The notes: generated from the sequence alone by a model not told the origin. Numbered from the stretch's first letter, positions 32,765-41,490 are shown. The stretch is 64,000 nucleotides of DNA from Streptomyces cylindrosporus (GCF_022698165.1 NZ_JALDAY010000011.1:124001-188000); one strand, 5' to 3'. Numbers and translations: made by a program.

Positions 32765-33754
32765 TCAGATGAGGCCGAGGCCGCGGACCGCCTCGCGCTC
32801 CTCCTCCAGCTCCTTCACCGACGCGTCGATGCGGGCGCGGGAGAACTCGTTGATGTCCAGGCCCTGGACGATCTCGTACTGCCCGTCCTTGGTGGTGACC
32901 GGGAAGGAGGAGATCAGGCCCTCCGGGACGCCGTAGGAGCCGTCCGACGGGATGCCCATGGAAGTCCAGTCGCCGTCCGCGGTGCCGTTGACCCAGGTGT
33001 ACACGTGGTCGATGGCGGCGTTGGCGGCGGAGGCGGCCGAGGACGCGCCACGGGCCTCGATGATCGCGGCGCCGCGCTTGGCGACGGTCGGGATGAAGTC
33101 CTCGGCCAGCCACTTCTCGTCGTTCACGGTCTCGGCGGCGTTCTTGCCGGCGACCGTGGCGTGGAAGATGTCCGGGTACTGGGTGGCGGAGTGGTTGCCC
33201 CAGATCGTCAGGCGCTTGATGTCGGCGACCGTGGTGCCCGTCTTCTTCGCGAGCTGGGTCAGCGCGCGGTTGTGGTCGAGGCGGGTCATCGCGGTGAAGC
33301 GCTCGGCCGGTACGTCCGGCGCGGCGGCCTGCGCGATCAGCGCGTTGGTGTTGGCCGGGTTGCCGACGACGAGGACCTTGATGTCGTCCGCGGCGTTGTC
33401 GTTGATGGCCTTGCCCTGCGGCTTGAAGATGCCGCCGTTGGCCTCCAGCAGGTCGCCGCGCTCCATGCCCTTGGTGCGGGGGCGGGCGCCGACGAGGAGG
33501 GCGACGTTGGTGCCGTCGAAGGCGACGTTCGGGTCGTCCGTGATGTCGATGCCCTGGAGGAGGGGGAAGGCGCAGTCGTCGAGCTCCATCGCCGTGCCCT
33601 CGGCGGCCTTGAGCGCGGGCGTGATCTCCAGGAGACGCAGCTTGACCGGCACGTCCGCGCCGAGCAGCTGGCCGGAGGCGATGCGGAAGAGGAGGGCGTA
33701 ACCGATCTGGCCGGCCGCGCCGGTGACGGTGACGTTCACGGGAGTGCGGGTCAT
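32765..33754 (-). CDS. mdh: Malate dehydrogenase
   Basis: The 329-aa NAD-dependent enzyme of the TCA cycle has the nucleotide fold VTVTGAAGQIGYALLFRIA at the N-terminus, VVGNPANTNALIA, catalytic-site MTRLDHNRA and TIWGNHSATQYPD with the proton-relay His. This is the GAAGQI-type MDH found in actinobacteria. ATG 33754 has CGGAG upstream; the open frame to 33847 was rejected as it crosses a palindromic promoter region. It is a single gene, with a 22-bp inverted repeat about 70 bp upstream. Confidence 0.96.
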   Translation of the reverse strand: MTRTPVNVTVTGAAGQIGYALLFRIASGQLLGADVPVKLRLLEITPALKAAEGTAMELDDCAFPLLQGIDITDDPNVAFDGTNVALLVGARPRTKGMERGDLLEANGGIFKPQGKAINDNAADDIKVLVVGNPANTNALIAQAAAPDVPAERFTAMTRLDHNRALTQLAKKTGTTVADIKRLTIWGNHSATQYPDIFHATVAGKNAAETVNDEKWLAEDFIPTVAKRGAAIIEARGASSAASAANAAIDHVYTWVNGTADGDWTSMGIPSDGSYGVPEGLISSFPVTTKDGQYEIVQGLDINEFSRARIDASVKELEEEREAVRGLGLI

Positions 33755-33822
33755 GGCGTTCTCCGTAGACAGCTGGCGGTGGGCGTCCTTGCCCTGGGGT
33801 GCGGACGGACGTACAAATGATC

Positions 33823-33844
33823 GATCTCTTGGCATCGAGAGATC
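33823..33844. promoter_or_regulatory. GATCTCT-N8-AGAGATC inverted repeat upstream of mdh
   Basis: The exact 7-8-7 inverted repeat (spacer TGGCATCG) is centred about 80 bp before the mdh ATG. It is a reasonable operator candidate; the protein is unknown. Confidence 0.45.
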
Positions 33845-33970
33845 CACCGCTCAGGCTATCGCGCATCCGGAATCCCGGACGTCCGGGTCCGTGTGGCCCA
33901 CCCCACAGAGTGGACCACCGCACCGGGGCCGCGAAAAAACGCAGGCGGAAACAGGCGGAAAAATGCGGGC

Positions 33971-34003
33971 GGAAAAATGTGGGGCGGCGTGAATAGCCGC
34001 CCC
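33971..34003 (-). terminator. Rho-independent terminator for the HTH-DUF2690 gene
   Basis: On the minus strand GGGGCGGC, a 7-base loop, and GCCGCCCC form an 8-bp stem followed by ACATTTTTCC. It lies 120 bp after the stop at 34125. Immediately beyond, CGCATTTTTCCGCC-like units repeat three times (down to about 33942). The rest of the gap between mdh and this gene (33845-34124) shows no gene. Confidence 0.75.
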
Positions 34004-34124
34004 CATCCCGGGCACGCGAACCGTACCCCCACGGGAGTCCGGCACGTTCGGTCCCCCTCACCGGCGGCCGCCTCCGTCTCTCCTCTCCCGGACGACGGGC
34101 GGCCGCCCCCCTCTCTTCCGGCTG

Positions 34125-35375
34125 CTACGGGGTGCAGCCCTTCGTCCCGGACGCCAGCGTCGCGCACGCCGTCGCCTCGCCCGCGTCCTTCACGGCGACC
34201 ATCGGCGTGTACGCGATGGTGTCCCCGGCCTGCGTGATGCTGTCGGTCTCCTTGGCCTTGCCCGCGGTGACCTGGACGGCGTCGCCCTGCGCGGCCGCGG
34301 TGATCCGGCCCCACGCGGCACCGCACGTCCTGCTGTAGCGGACCTCGACCGTGGCCGTGCCGACGACCGCGGTCTTGGCGGTCGTCACCGCCGCCGCGTC
34401 CTTGGTGCAGCCCATGGCCTCCGCGTCCTTGCCGGTGCAGGAGGCGCCGCTGCACTTCACGCCGGCCGGCAGTTCGGCCGTGCTGACGGACGGCGAGGGC
34501 GAGGCCTTGCCGCCCTCGTTCTTCTTGCCGCCGCCGTTGTCGGTCAGGAAGAACACGGCCGCCATGACGACCAGTACGCCGACGACGCCCGCGAGGAACA
34601 TCGTCAGCCGCCGCCGGCCGCCGCCGGAGGAGGACCCGCCGCCGGGCCGCGGCCCCTGCGGAGGTTCGCCGTACGGGCTCGGCGTGCCCGGCGTCCAGCC
34701 GGGACCGCCCGGCGCGGGCGCCGCGGGCTGGGCCGCGCCCGGCGGGGTGGTGCCGACCACGGGCGCGCGCCCGGCGGTCTGCGACGGTCCCTTGTATCCG
34801 GCCAGCCGCCAGGAGTTGGCGGCGGACGAGCCCTCCGAGGAGGCGGAACCCGCGGCCCCGCGCTCGGCCGGGCGGGATTCCGGTACCGCGTCGGCCGGCT
34901 CCCGGTGGTCCGGCGACGCCGGCTGCGGCGGCACCGTGGGTGCCACGCCCGCCGGTCCCGCGACCCCCGGCGTCGCCGTCGCGCTGCCGGACCTACGGGC
35001 CGTCTTGCCGCCCTTCGCGTTGGCCGGGGGCGCCCCGAACTCCCCGAGCGCGGCGCGCGCCTGGGAGATCCGGATGGCCTCCATGGTCATGTCGTGGCGC
35101 ATCTCCGACTTGCTCCAGGCCCGCTCGGCGAGCTCCCACATGGTCGTCAGATGCACCGGGTTGGTACCCGTCACCTCGGCCAGCGCCACGATCGCGCCCT
35201 TCGGCGCGAGCAGCCGGCCGTTCAGATAGCGCTCCCAGGACGTCTTGCTGTATCCCGTCCGGTCGGCCACCGACGCGATGCTCAGGCCACTGCGGTCCAC
35301 GAGCCGCCGCAGCTGGCTCGCGAACTCCCTGACCTGCGGATCGAGTTCGTCCGGCAAGGCCCTCCAACGAGGCAT
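34125..35375 (-). CDS. XRE-type HTH protein with transmembrane segment and extracellular DUF2690 domain
   Basis: The 416-aa protein has an N-terminal helix-turn-helix (SGLSIASVADRTGYSKTSWERYLNGR, residues about 29-54), a long Pro/Gly/Ala linker, one transmembrane segment (RLTMFLAGVVGVLVVMAAVFFL) and an exported C-terminal domain with paired Cys (GVKCSGASCTGKDAEAMGC) that matches DUF2690. ATG 35375 is the only sensible start. The layout suggests a membrane-bound DNA-binding or signalling protein. Its HTH is closely related to the neighbouring gene at 35614. Confidence 0.85.
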   Translation of the reverse strand: MPRWRALPDELDPQVREFASQLRRLVDRSGLSIASVADRTGYSKTSWERYLNGRLLAPKGAIVALAEVTGTNPVHLTTMWELAERAWSKSEMRHDMTMEAIRISQARAALGEFGAPPANAKGGKTARRSGSATATPGVAGPAGVAPTVPPQPASPDHREPADAVPESRPAERGAAGSASSEGSSAANSWRLAGYKGPSQTAGRAPVVGTTPPGAAQPAAPAPGGPGWTPGTPSPYGEPPQGPRPGGGSSSGGGRRRLTMFLAGVVGVLVVMAAVFFLTDNGGGKKNEGGKASPSPSVSTAELPAGVKCSGASCTGKDAEAMGCTKDAAAVTTAKTAVVGTATVEVRYSRTCGAAWGRITAAAQGDAVQVTAGKAKETDSITQAGDTIAYTPMVAVKDAGEATACATLASGTKGCTP

Positions 35376-35613
35376 TGCTTCCCCCTCTTCCCCCCGGTTC
35401 GGTGCTGGTCTTCCTCGCCTCTTCCCCCTCGTGCAAGGATCTCAGCTCCTTGGGCAGGGGCGCACGGGTGCATCCCCTGTCGGACTCGTCACGCTAGCCC
35501 CCGCTTCGAACAACTCAGTATCAGATCCGCAAACTTGCCAATACATCGACACCGCAGCCACACACGGACAACCCCACCCGTCACGGTCGCATTCATCTCA
35601 CCTCACCAGCAAC

Positions 35614-36078
35614 TCACCCAAGCGCGACAGCCCCGACGACGGCGATCAACAGCATGAGGAGCAGCAGGAGTACGGCGTAGATCAGCAGCCGTCCGCCCGG
35701 TCCGCGCCCGTCGCCCACCTCCTCCGGGGTGTCCCACCAGGGCAGTGTCGGGTCGTCCTCGTAGTCGCCGGACGCGCCCTCCTCGCCGGCGGGTTTCGGT
35801 GGGCGGGGCCAGGCCTGGACGGCGAGTTCCCAGCGCACGGCGAAGCGTTCGGTGTCCGTGCCGTCGAGGCCGGCGATCCGGCACAGGGCGGCGACGGCCT
35901 GCCGGGGCGGCGGCTGGGTGCCGTTGAGGTAGCGGTGCCAGGAGGATTTGCTGTACGCGGTCCTGGCGCCGAGTGCGACGAGGCTGAGCCCCGTGCGGTC
36001 CTTCAGGAGCCGCAGCTGCTCCACGAAGTTCCGCGCCTCCGGCGGCAGATCGTCCGGCAGCGGCTGCCAGCCGCCCAT
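35614..36078 (-). CDS. Short XRE-type HTH protein with C-terminal transmembrane anchor
   Basis: The 154-aa product repeats the N-terminal HTH of the next gene (LPDDLPPEARNFVEQLRLLK; TGLSLVALGARTAYSKSSWH) but has only a short acidic linker and ends in a very hydrophobic helix (LLIYAVLLLLLMLLIAVVG). ATG 36078 has GGAGG upstream. The Trp-Arg-Tyr-Leu-Asn-Gly element after the recognition helix is shared by both proteins. The 235-bp gap to 35375 holds no gene. Both may have arisen by duplication, with this copy lacking the DUF2690 domain. Confidence 0.82.
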   Translation of the reverse strand: MGGWQPLPDDLPPEARNFVEQLRLLKDRTGLSLVALGARTAYSKSSWHRYLNGTQPPPRQAVAALCRIAGLDGTDTERFAVRWELAVQAWPRPPKPAGEEGASGDYEDDPTLPWWDTPEEVGDGRGPGGRLLIYAVLLLLLMLLIAVVGAVALG

Positions 36079-36222
36079 CACACACCTCCAGCATCGCTCG
36101 GTCTGAGCAGGTGACGACGCCGGCCCGCCGATGGTTCCCGCGTTGCGGAACGGTCACCTCCGTGCCACAGCGCGCTGACAGCCGTTGAACAGGCGGTTCG
36201 CCGTGCAGGAGGGTGGTTGTGG

Positions 36223-36262
36223 CGACGGCCCGTCCTTGCTCGGGGGAGAGGACGGGCCGTCG
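36223..36262. terminator. Strong 13-bp hairpin in the convergent/divergent gap after DUF3017
   Basis: CGACGGCCCGTCC pairs exactly with GGACGGGCCGTCG around a 14-base loop. It sits 37 bp beyond the stop of the folD-DUF3017 operon (minus strand) and is the likely terminator. The rest of 36079-36298 has no gene. Confidence 0.8.
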
Positions 36263-36298
36263 TCGTGAAAGGTTCCGCAATCCGTCAGCCGTGATCCA

Positions 36299-37171
36299 TC
36301 AGCCACTGCTGACGGTGAAGTGCAGGGTGTCCTTGAGGAACGGGATCTGCAGCCACGGGTTGGGCTGGACCATCATCGCCATCAGGACGATCGCGGCGCC
36401 GAGGAGGCCGTACGTGGCGATGTCGGTGAAGCGGGAGCGCACGGCGAGCATGCCGACGTCCGGCAGGACCCACCGCATCACCCCGCCGACCAGCAGGGCG
36501 ACGCCGACCAGCAGGCAGCCGACGCGGAAGAAGTCGAGCGCGGTCAGCAGCAGCCCGATGGCGACCAGTCCCAGCACAGCGAGGATCGGCCACTGCCGCG
36601 CGGGCGCCGGAGCGTCACCGGGCGCGGCCCGGCCGCCCCCCTCGGGCCGCGCGGTGTCCCGCGTGAACAACGGAAACCGCCGGGTGACACGCCGAGGCTG
36701 CCCACTGGCATCGGGCGCACTGATGGCATCCCGCACGGTCACTTCGGCCTCCACCTCGACATCGGCCTCCACCGCCGACGCCGCCTCGCCCCTGTCACCG
36801 ACGTCACCAGCGACATCCCGCGCCGGCTCCCGCACCGGCCTCTCGGAGCCGCCACGCGAGCCGGCCTCGGAGCCAGGCGCGGGCCCCGCGGACACCGAGC
36901 CTGGGGTGGCCCCCGCCGACTCCGAGCCCGAGCCGGCCTCGGAGTCGCCCCCGGTCGAGGCCTCCGCCTCACCGCGCGCAGCGCCCTCGCCCCTCTCCCG
37001 CTCCCGGCGCGCGGGGTCCTTGGCGCCACTCCCGGCCTTTTCCGGGTCCCGGCGCGCCGCGCCCGTGGTGCTCGTCCCGCTGATCGCCTCGCGCATCGCC
37101 GTCTCCGCCTGCCGCTCGGGGTCCTGCGGCTCGGCCGGACGGCGGGCGGCGTCCCGTGGGTCAGGCGACAC
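36299..37171 (-). CDS. DUF3017 membrane protein with long charged N-terminal region
   Basis: The 290-aa protein has about 190 residues rich in Glu, Ala, Gly and Arg (PGSEAGSRGGSERPVREP-type) and then the compact DUF3017 domain with three hydrophobic segments (ILAVLGLVAIGLLLTAL, LLVGVALLVGGVMRWVLP, YGLLGAAIVLMAMM). GTG 37171 overlaps the folD stop by 11 bases, so it is coupled to folD, an arrangement typical of actinobacteria. The function of DUF3017 is unknown. The extended N-terminus is unusual, because most members are about 100 residues. Confidence 0.85.
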   Translation of the reverse strand: MSPDPRDAARRPAEPQDPERQAETAMREAISGTSTTGAARRDPEKAGSGAKDPARRERERGEGAARGEAEASTGGDSEAGSGSESAGATPGSVSAGPAPGSEAGSRGGSERPVREPARDVAGDVGDRGEAASAVEADVEVEAEVTVRDAISAPDASGQPRRVTRRFPLFTRDTARPEGGGRAAPGDAPAPARQWPILAVLGLVAIGLLLTALDFFRVGCLLVGVALLVGGVMRWVLPDVGMLAVRSRFTDIATYGLLGAAIVLMAMMVQPNPWLQIPFLKDTLHFTVSSG

Positions 37172-38015
37172 TGCGCTCCGCCGCCTCGACCACGTTGACG
37201 AGCAGCTGGGCGCGGGTCATCGGACCGACGCCGCCGGGGTTCGGGGAGATCCAGCCGGCCACCTCGGCGACCCCGGGGTGGACGTCGCCCACGATCTTGC
37301 CCTCGGCGCTGCGCGAGACACCGACGTCGAGGACGGCCGCACCCGGCTTCACGTCCTCGGGCCGGATCAGATGGGCGGAACCGGCCGCGGCGACGATGAT
37401 GTCCGCGCGCTTGAGGTGGGCCGACAGGTCCCGCGTGCCCGTGTGGCACTGGGTCACCGTCGCGTTCTCGCTGCGGCGGGTCAGCAGGAGGGGCATCGGG
37501 CGCCCGATGGTCACGCCACGGCCGACGACCACCACCTCCGCGCCCTTGATCTCGACGCCGTACCGGCGCAGCAGCGTGAGCACGCCGTTCGGGGTGCACG
37601 GCAGCGGCGCGGGCTCGTTCAGGACCAGCCGCCCGAGGTTCATCGGGTGAAGCCCGTCCGCGTCCTTGTCCGGATCCATCAACTCCAGGATCCGGTTCTC
37701 GTCGATGCCCTTCGGCAGCGGCAGCTGGACGATGTAACCGGTGCACGCCGGGTCCTCGTTCAGCTCCCGTACGACCGCCTCGATCTCCTCCTGCGTGGCG
37801 GTGTCCGGCAGTTCGCGCTGGATGGAGGCGATGCCGACCTCCGCGCAGTCGCGGTGCTTGCCGGCGACGTACTTCTGGCTGCCGGGGTCGTCCCCGACGA
37901 GGATCGTGCCGAGGCCGGGCGTGACGCCCTTCTCCTTCAGCGCCGCCACGCGGGCGGTCAGATCGGACTTGATCGCGGCTGCGGTGGCCTTGCCATCGAG
38001 AATCTGGGCGGTCAT
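37161..38015 (-). CDS. folD: Bifunctional methylenetetrahydrofolate dehydrogenase/cyclohydrolase
   Basis: The 284-aa enzyme converts methylene-THF to formyl-THF, feeding PurN and PurH, which are also in this window. Signatures: catalytic Lys/Tyr region GSQKYVAGKHRDC, YIVQLPLPKGID, VVVVGRGVTIGRPM and PNPGGVGPMTRAQLL. ATG 38015 is the first Met of the conserved TAQILDGKATAA start; the longer open frame to 38189 was rejected. No ZTP riboswitch is visible upstream, unlike glyA. Confidence 0.96.
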   Translation of the reverse strand: MTAQILDGKATAAAIKSDLTARVAALKEKGVTPGLGTILVGDDPGSQKYVAGKHRDCAEVGIASIQRELPDTATQEEIEAVVRELNEDPACTGYIVQLPLPKGIDENRILELMDPDKDADGLHPMNLGRLVLNEPAPLPCTPNGVLTLLRRYGVEIKGAEVVVVGRGVTIGRPMPLLLTRRSENATVTQCHTGTRDLSAHLKRADIIVAAAGSAHLIRPEDVKPGAAVLDVGVSRSAEGKIVGDVHPGVAEVAGWISPNPGGVGPMTRAQLLVNVVEAAERSVA

Positions 38016-38260
38016 GGCCCCATCCTCGCGGATGACCCGCCCCCGGTTCCAATCCGGGTGCCACCCCCGCGCACGTCCATGATCAGCGAGGTTGCACTTG
38101 CACAACACATGCGAAATCCGTCTGGACAAGCCACTCAGGGGTGAAGAACGATGAACGGCGCAGTACCGCGGTTCGTGTTCGGGGGGCAAAACCGCTCACA
38201 TCGTGTGATTCCTCCGCGCAATCCGCATCGTCCCCGCAGCGCAACGGAGGAAGACCGGCC

Positions 38261-38974
38261 ATGAGTTACGGCCCCAACAACCCGTACGGCCAGCAGCCGC
38301 AGAACCCCCAGCAGGGTTACGGCTACCCGCAGCAGCCCGGCGGCCAGCCCGGTCAGCCCGGCTACGGCTACCCGCAGGCCCCCCAGGGCGTCCCGCCCCA
38401 GCAGGGCTACGGCTACCCCCAGCAGCCCGGCTACCCGCAGCAGGGTTACGGCTACCCGCAGGGCGGCGGCTACCCCGGCGGCCCGGTGCCCAACCTCGCC
38501 TCGATGGGCCGCAGGTTCGGCGCCCGCGTGATCGACGGCGTGATCTTCGGCGTCGTGTACTTCGTCCTCGTCTTCGCGGGTGCCGCCGGTGCCGCCAACT
38601 CCTTCCAGGACTGCGACCCGGCCGCCACCGACTACGACACCTGCATGAACAACGCCGGCTCGGACTTCATGGGCAAGTTCCTGGTCGTCATCGGCATCCT
38701 GTCGCTCTTCGGTCTGCTCTACGAGTGGCTGATGACCGGCCTGCTCGGCGCGACCCTGGGCAAGATGGCCGTCGGCATCCGCGTGGTGAAGGCCGACACC
38801 GGCCAGAAGCCGGGCCTGGGCTCGGCGTTCATCCGCTGGATCATCCCGATGGTCGGCAGCCTCCTGTGCGGCATCGGCCAGCTCCTGGTCTACCTCTCCC
38901 CCTTCTGGGACAAGTCCGGCCGCCAGCAGGGCTGGCACGACAAGGCCGCGAGCACGATGGTCATCCAGAACTGA
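38261..38974 (+). CDS. RDD-family membrane protein with YPQQPG repeats
   Basis: The 237-aa protein begins with a 70-residue Pro/Gln/Gly/Tyr repeat region (GYGYPQQPG units, DNA direct repeats visible) and then an RDD domain: MGRRFGARVIDGVIFGVVYF with the Arg-Asp pair, a second helix FLVVIGILSLFGLLYEWLM, and LGATLGKMAVGIRVVKA. RDD proteins are small transport or channel-like membrane proteins. ATG 38261 follows CGGAGGAAGACC; the earlier frame to 38141 was rejected. The loop between helices has two Cys (CDPAATDYDTC). Confidence 0.9.
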   Translation: MSYGPNNPYGQQPQNPQQGYGYPQQPGGQPGQPGYGYPQAPQGVPPQQGYGYPQQPGYPQQGYGYPQGGGYPGGPVPNLASMGRRFGARVIDGVIFGVVYFVLVFAGAAGAANSFQDCDPAATDYDTCMNNAGSDFMGKFLVVIGILSLFGLLYEWLMTGLLGATLGKMAVGIRVVKADTGQKPGLGSAFIRWIIPMVGSLLCGIGQLLVYLSPFWDKSGRQQGWHDKAASTMVIQN

Positions 38975-39014
38975 CGGCCGGATCCGACTGAACAGTTCGC
39001 GCCAATAAACGCCG

Positions 39015-39052
39015 AGGGCCGTGTCTCACCCTTCCGAGGGGGACACGGCCCT
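39015..39052 (+). terminator. 11-bp hairpin terminator after the RDD gene
   Basis: AGGGCCGTGTC (39015-39025) pairs with GACACGGCCCT (39042-39052) around a 16-base loop, 41 bp beyond the RDD stop. It separates the RDD gene from the FHA-kinase operon. Confidence 0.85.
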
Positions 39053-39105
39053 GGCGCGTCCCCCTAGTCTGACGTGGGTAGCTGTCAGGCACGGGGAGAC
39101 GCACC

Positions 39106-39867
39106 TTGTACAGCATCATCGTGGTACCTCCGCCGACCCCGGAGGACGAACGAGACCGCACGCAGCTCCAGCTCGCGCCGGGTGAGCACCTCACGTTCGG
39201 ACGCGCCGCACCCGACGTCGACCTGGCGATCGCGCACGAGGGCGTGTCCCGAAGGGCCGGTGAGATCACCGCGCAGGGCACCTACTGGACCCTCAGCAAC
39301 CTCAGCCGGGAGCAGACATACGTCGTCGAGAACCCGGAGGGCGCCGGCGAGCACATCAAGGTCGGCCCGGGCCGCCTCGACGCCCCTGTCCCCTTCGAGT
39401 TCTCGCGGATCGTGCTGCCCGCGGCCGGCGACCTGCTCCCCATCGAGGTGTGGGCCCCGCGCCACGACTATCTGAGCGCCACGGGCGGCGGCGACAACGC
39501 TGTCGGCGACACCACCGCCCCCGCGTTCTCCGTCGACCGCACCAAGCGCTACTTCGCGGTCCTCGCCGCCCTGTGCGAGCCCCGGCTGCGCGGCGAACCG
39601 CACGCCCCGCTGCCCACGGTCGACCAGGTCGTCGACCGGCTGCGCCCGAACTGGCCCGCCGCGTCCCGCACTTCGGTGCAGTGGAACATCGACTACCTGG
39701 CGGTGAAGCTGCGCCTCAAGCCCGCCCCGGAGGAGGCCGACCAGGGCCCGCGCCTGAACGGCAAGAAGGAATCCCTGGTCTCCCTGGCGCTCCGCTTCGA
39801 CCTGGTACGCGAGGATGACCTGATCGTCCTGTCCGCCGCCGCCCCGTCCGGCCGGGTGGCCCGATGA
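39106..39867 (+). CDS. FHA-domain protein paired with a Ser/Thr kinase
   Basis: The 253-aa protein has an FHA-like phosphothreonine-binding domain at residues about 20-90 (HLTFGRAAPDVD, GVSRRAGEI, NLSREQTYVVENPEG) and a C-terminal region with winged-helix character (VDQVVDRLRPNWPAASRTSV, SLVSLALRFDLV). The TTG start at 39106 has GGGGAG upstream. Its stop overlaps the kinase start (ATGA), so they are translationally coupled and the FHA domain probably reads kinase phosphorylation. There is no signal peptide, so it is cytoplasmic. Confidence 0.82.
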   Translation: MYSIIVVPPPTPEDERDRTQLQLAPGEHLTFGRAAPDVDLAIAHEGVSRRAGEITAQGTYWTLSNLSREQTYVVENPEGAGEHIKVGPGRLDAPVPFEFSRIVLPAAGDLLPIEVWAPRHDYLSATGGGDNAVGDTTAPAFSVDRTKRYFAVLAALCEPRLRGEPHAPLPTVDQVVDRLRPNWPAASRTSVQWNIDYLAVKLRLKPAPEEADQGPRLNGKKESLVSLALRFDLVREDDLIVLSAAAPSGRVAR

Positions 39868-41396
39868 CCGAGCCGTACGCCGTCCTGGTCCCCCGGGGCT
39901 ACCGGGTCGGCGACTGGGAAGTGCGCGAGCCGATCGCGACGGGCGCCTTCGGCAGCGTCTACGAGGGCCGGCGGGCCGAGGGCGACCCGCGCACCGCCGC
40001 CCTGAAGTTCCTGCCCACCGGCACGGCCACCCCGCGTCAACTCGCCCACCTGCGCGAACTCATCGACCGCGAGGTCGAGTTGCACCGCCGGCTGAAGCAG
40101 CCGCGGCTGATCCGGATGTACGGCACCCTCGTCGTCGACGACCCGGCCCGCCCGGACCTCGACGGCGCCACCGTCCTCGTACTGGAGAGAGCGGAACGCT
40201 CCCTGTCCGCCCTGCTGTCCGCGTCACCCCGCCCCGCCGCCGGACCAGCTCTCCTCGCGCAGATCTGCGAGGGCCTGGCCCAGCTGCACCACGCGGGCTG
40301 GGTGCACGGGGATCTGAAACCGGCCAACGTGCTGCTGATGAAGGACGGTTCGGCACGGCTCGCGGACTTCAACATGGCGGCCGAGCTGGAGGGCACGCAC
40401 GCGTACACGCCCGCCTTCTCCACGCCCGACTACACACCGCCCGAGCTCCTCTGGTCGGAGATCGGCGAGCGTGGCCGCCGTATCCGCCCGTCGTCGGACA
40501 TATGGGCCTTCGGAGTCCTCGCACACCTCGTCCTGACCGGCTCCTTCCCCCTCCCCGGCGGCACCCCGACGGCCCGCCGCGACGCGGCCGTCGCCTACGC
40601 CCACGGCACCGAGGAACTCCGCCTCTCCCCCCAACTCCCGGACGCCTGGCGGGAGATCGTCCGCTCCTGCCTGTCCCGTACGCACGCCGATCGCGTCGGC
40701 ACGGACACGCTGCTCAGACGGGTCGAGGCGGCAGCCGGTACGGCCCGCTCGCCCCGGCTGCCCCGCACCCTGCTCCGGCGCCCCCGCTCCCGCCGCGCGG
40801 CGGCCCTGTCCGCGGCGGCCGCGACCGTCGCCGTGGCGGCGCTCGGCTACGGCATCAGCGACTGGGCGGACGCGGGCGCCGGAAGCAGCTCCGCCCCGAC
40901 CTACGGCGCCTCCGAACTCCGTACCGACAAAGGCATCCCGGTGCAGTACCGCCGCCTGATCGTCGACTCGGCGCACGAGTGCCCCCGGCCGAACGTCACC
41001 CCGGCCCTCATCGCGGCGATGCTGAAGGCGGAGAGCAACTTCGACCCGAACCTCTCGGACCCGTCCGTACCCGGCGGCGGGGAGTACGGCATCGCCCGCT
41101 GGACCCCGGCCGTACTGCGCTGGTGGATCCGCGCCGACGGCACCCCGGCCTCGGCGACCCCCACCCCTCCTCTCACCCCCGCCCAGTCCATCCCGGCGAT
41201 GGGCCGCTACCTGTGCTTCATCGACCGCGGCCTGAAGACCTCCCTGAAGGGCGACCGCCGCCTCCTGATCGCCGCCGGCTACCGGACGTCGTACAAGAAG
41301 GTGAACGCCGCGGGCGGTGTTCCCCCGCAGAACCGCGCCTACACCGCCCGCGTCGCCCACTACCTCAAGGAGTACGCGCCTTCCGGGAAGAAGTGA
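39864..41396 (+). CDS. Ser/Thr protein kinase fused to an extracellular transglycosylase (SLT)-like domain
   Basis: The 510-aa protein has a Hanks-type kinase domain: glycine loop IATGAFGSVYEG (residues 24-35), Lys48 in AALKFLP, Glu70, catalytic HGDLKPANVLL (148-158) and DFN at 168-170 in place of DFG. A transmembrane segment follows (about 312-330), then an exported domain with ALIAAMLKAESNFDP (catalytic-type Glu390-Ser391) and EYGIARWTP, typical of lytic transglycosylases. ATG 39864 overlaps the FHA gene. The fusion joins cell-wall contact or cleavage to cytoplasmic phosphorylation. DFN may weaken Mg binding. Confidence 0.85.
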   Translation: MTEPYAVLVPRGYRVGDWEVREPIATGAFGSVYEGRRAEGDPRTAALKFLPTGTATPRQLAHLRELIDREVELHRRLKQPRLIRMYGTLVVDDPARPDLDGATVLVLERAERSLSALLSASPRPAAGPALLAQICEGLAQLHHAGWVHGDLKPANVLLMKDGSARLADFNMAAELEGTHAYTPAFSTPDYTPPELLWSEIGERGRRIRPSSDIWAFGVLAHLVLTGSFPLPGGTPTARRDAAVAYAHGTEELRLSPQLPDAWREIVRSCLSRTHADRVGTDTLLRRVEAAAGTARSPRLPRTLLRRPRSRRAAALSAAAATVAVAALGYGISDWADAGAGSSSAPTYGASELRTDKGIPVQYRRLIVDSAHECPRPNVTPALIAAMLKAESNFDPNLSDPSVPGGGEYGIARWTPAVLRWWIRADGTPASATPTPPLTPAQSIPAMGRYLCFIDRGLKTSLKGDRRLLIAAGYRTSYKKVNAAGGVPPQNRAYTARVAHYLKEYAPSGKK

Positions 41397-41490
41397 CCCT
41401 GAGAGTTCTCAGGTGTCCCGCGCTGTCGGCGTGCCCCATGGTGTGAGTGTCGCTCCGGACGGGGTGGCAGGGGGAAACGGGGGACGCGTG

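Noticed and set aside
38016..38260. Possible ZTP riboswitch before folD
   Set aside because: The conserved GTGACTGGCG and GCCTGGGC blocks are absent.
38261..38500. YPQQPG repeats as a separate repeat element
   Set aside because: The repeat is coding and belongs to the N-terminal domain of the RDD protein.
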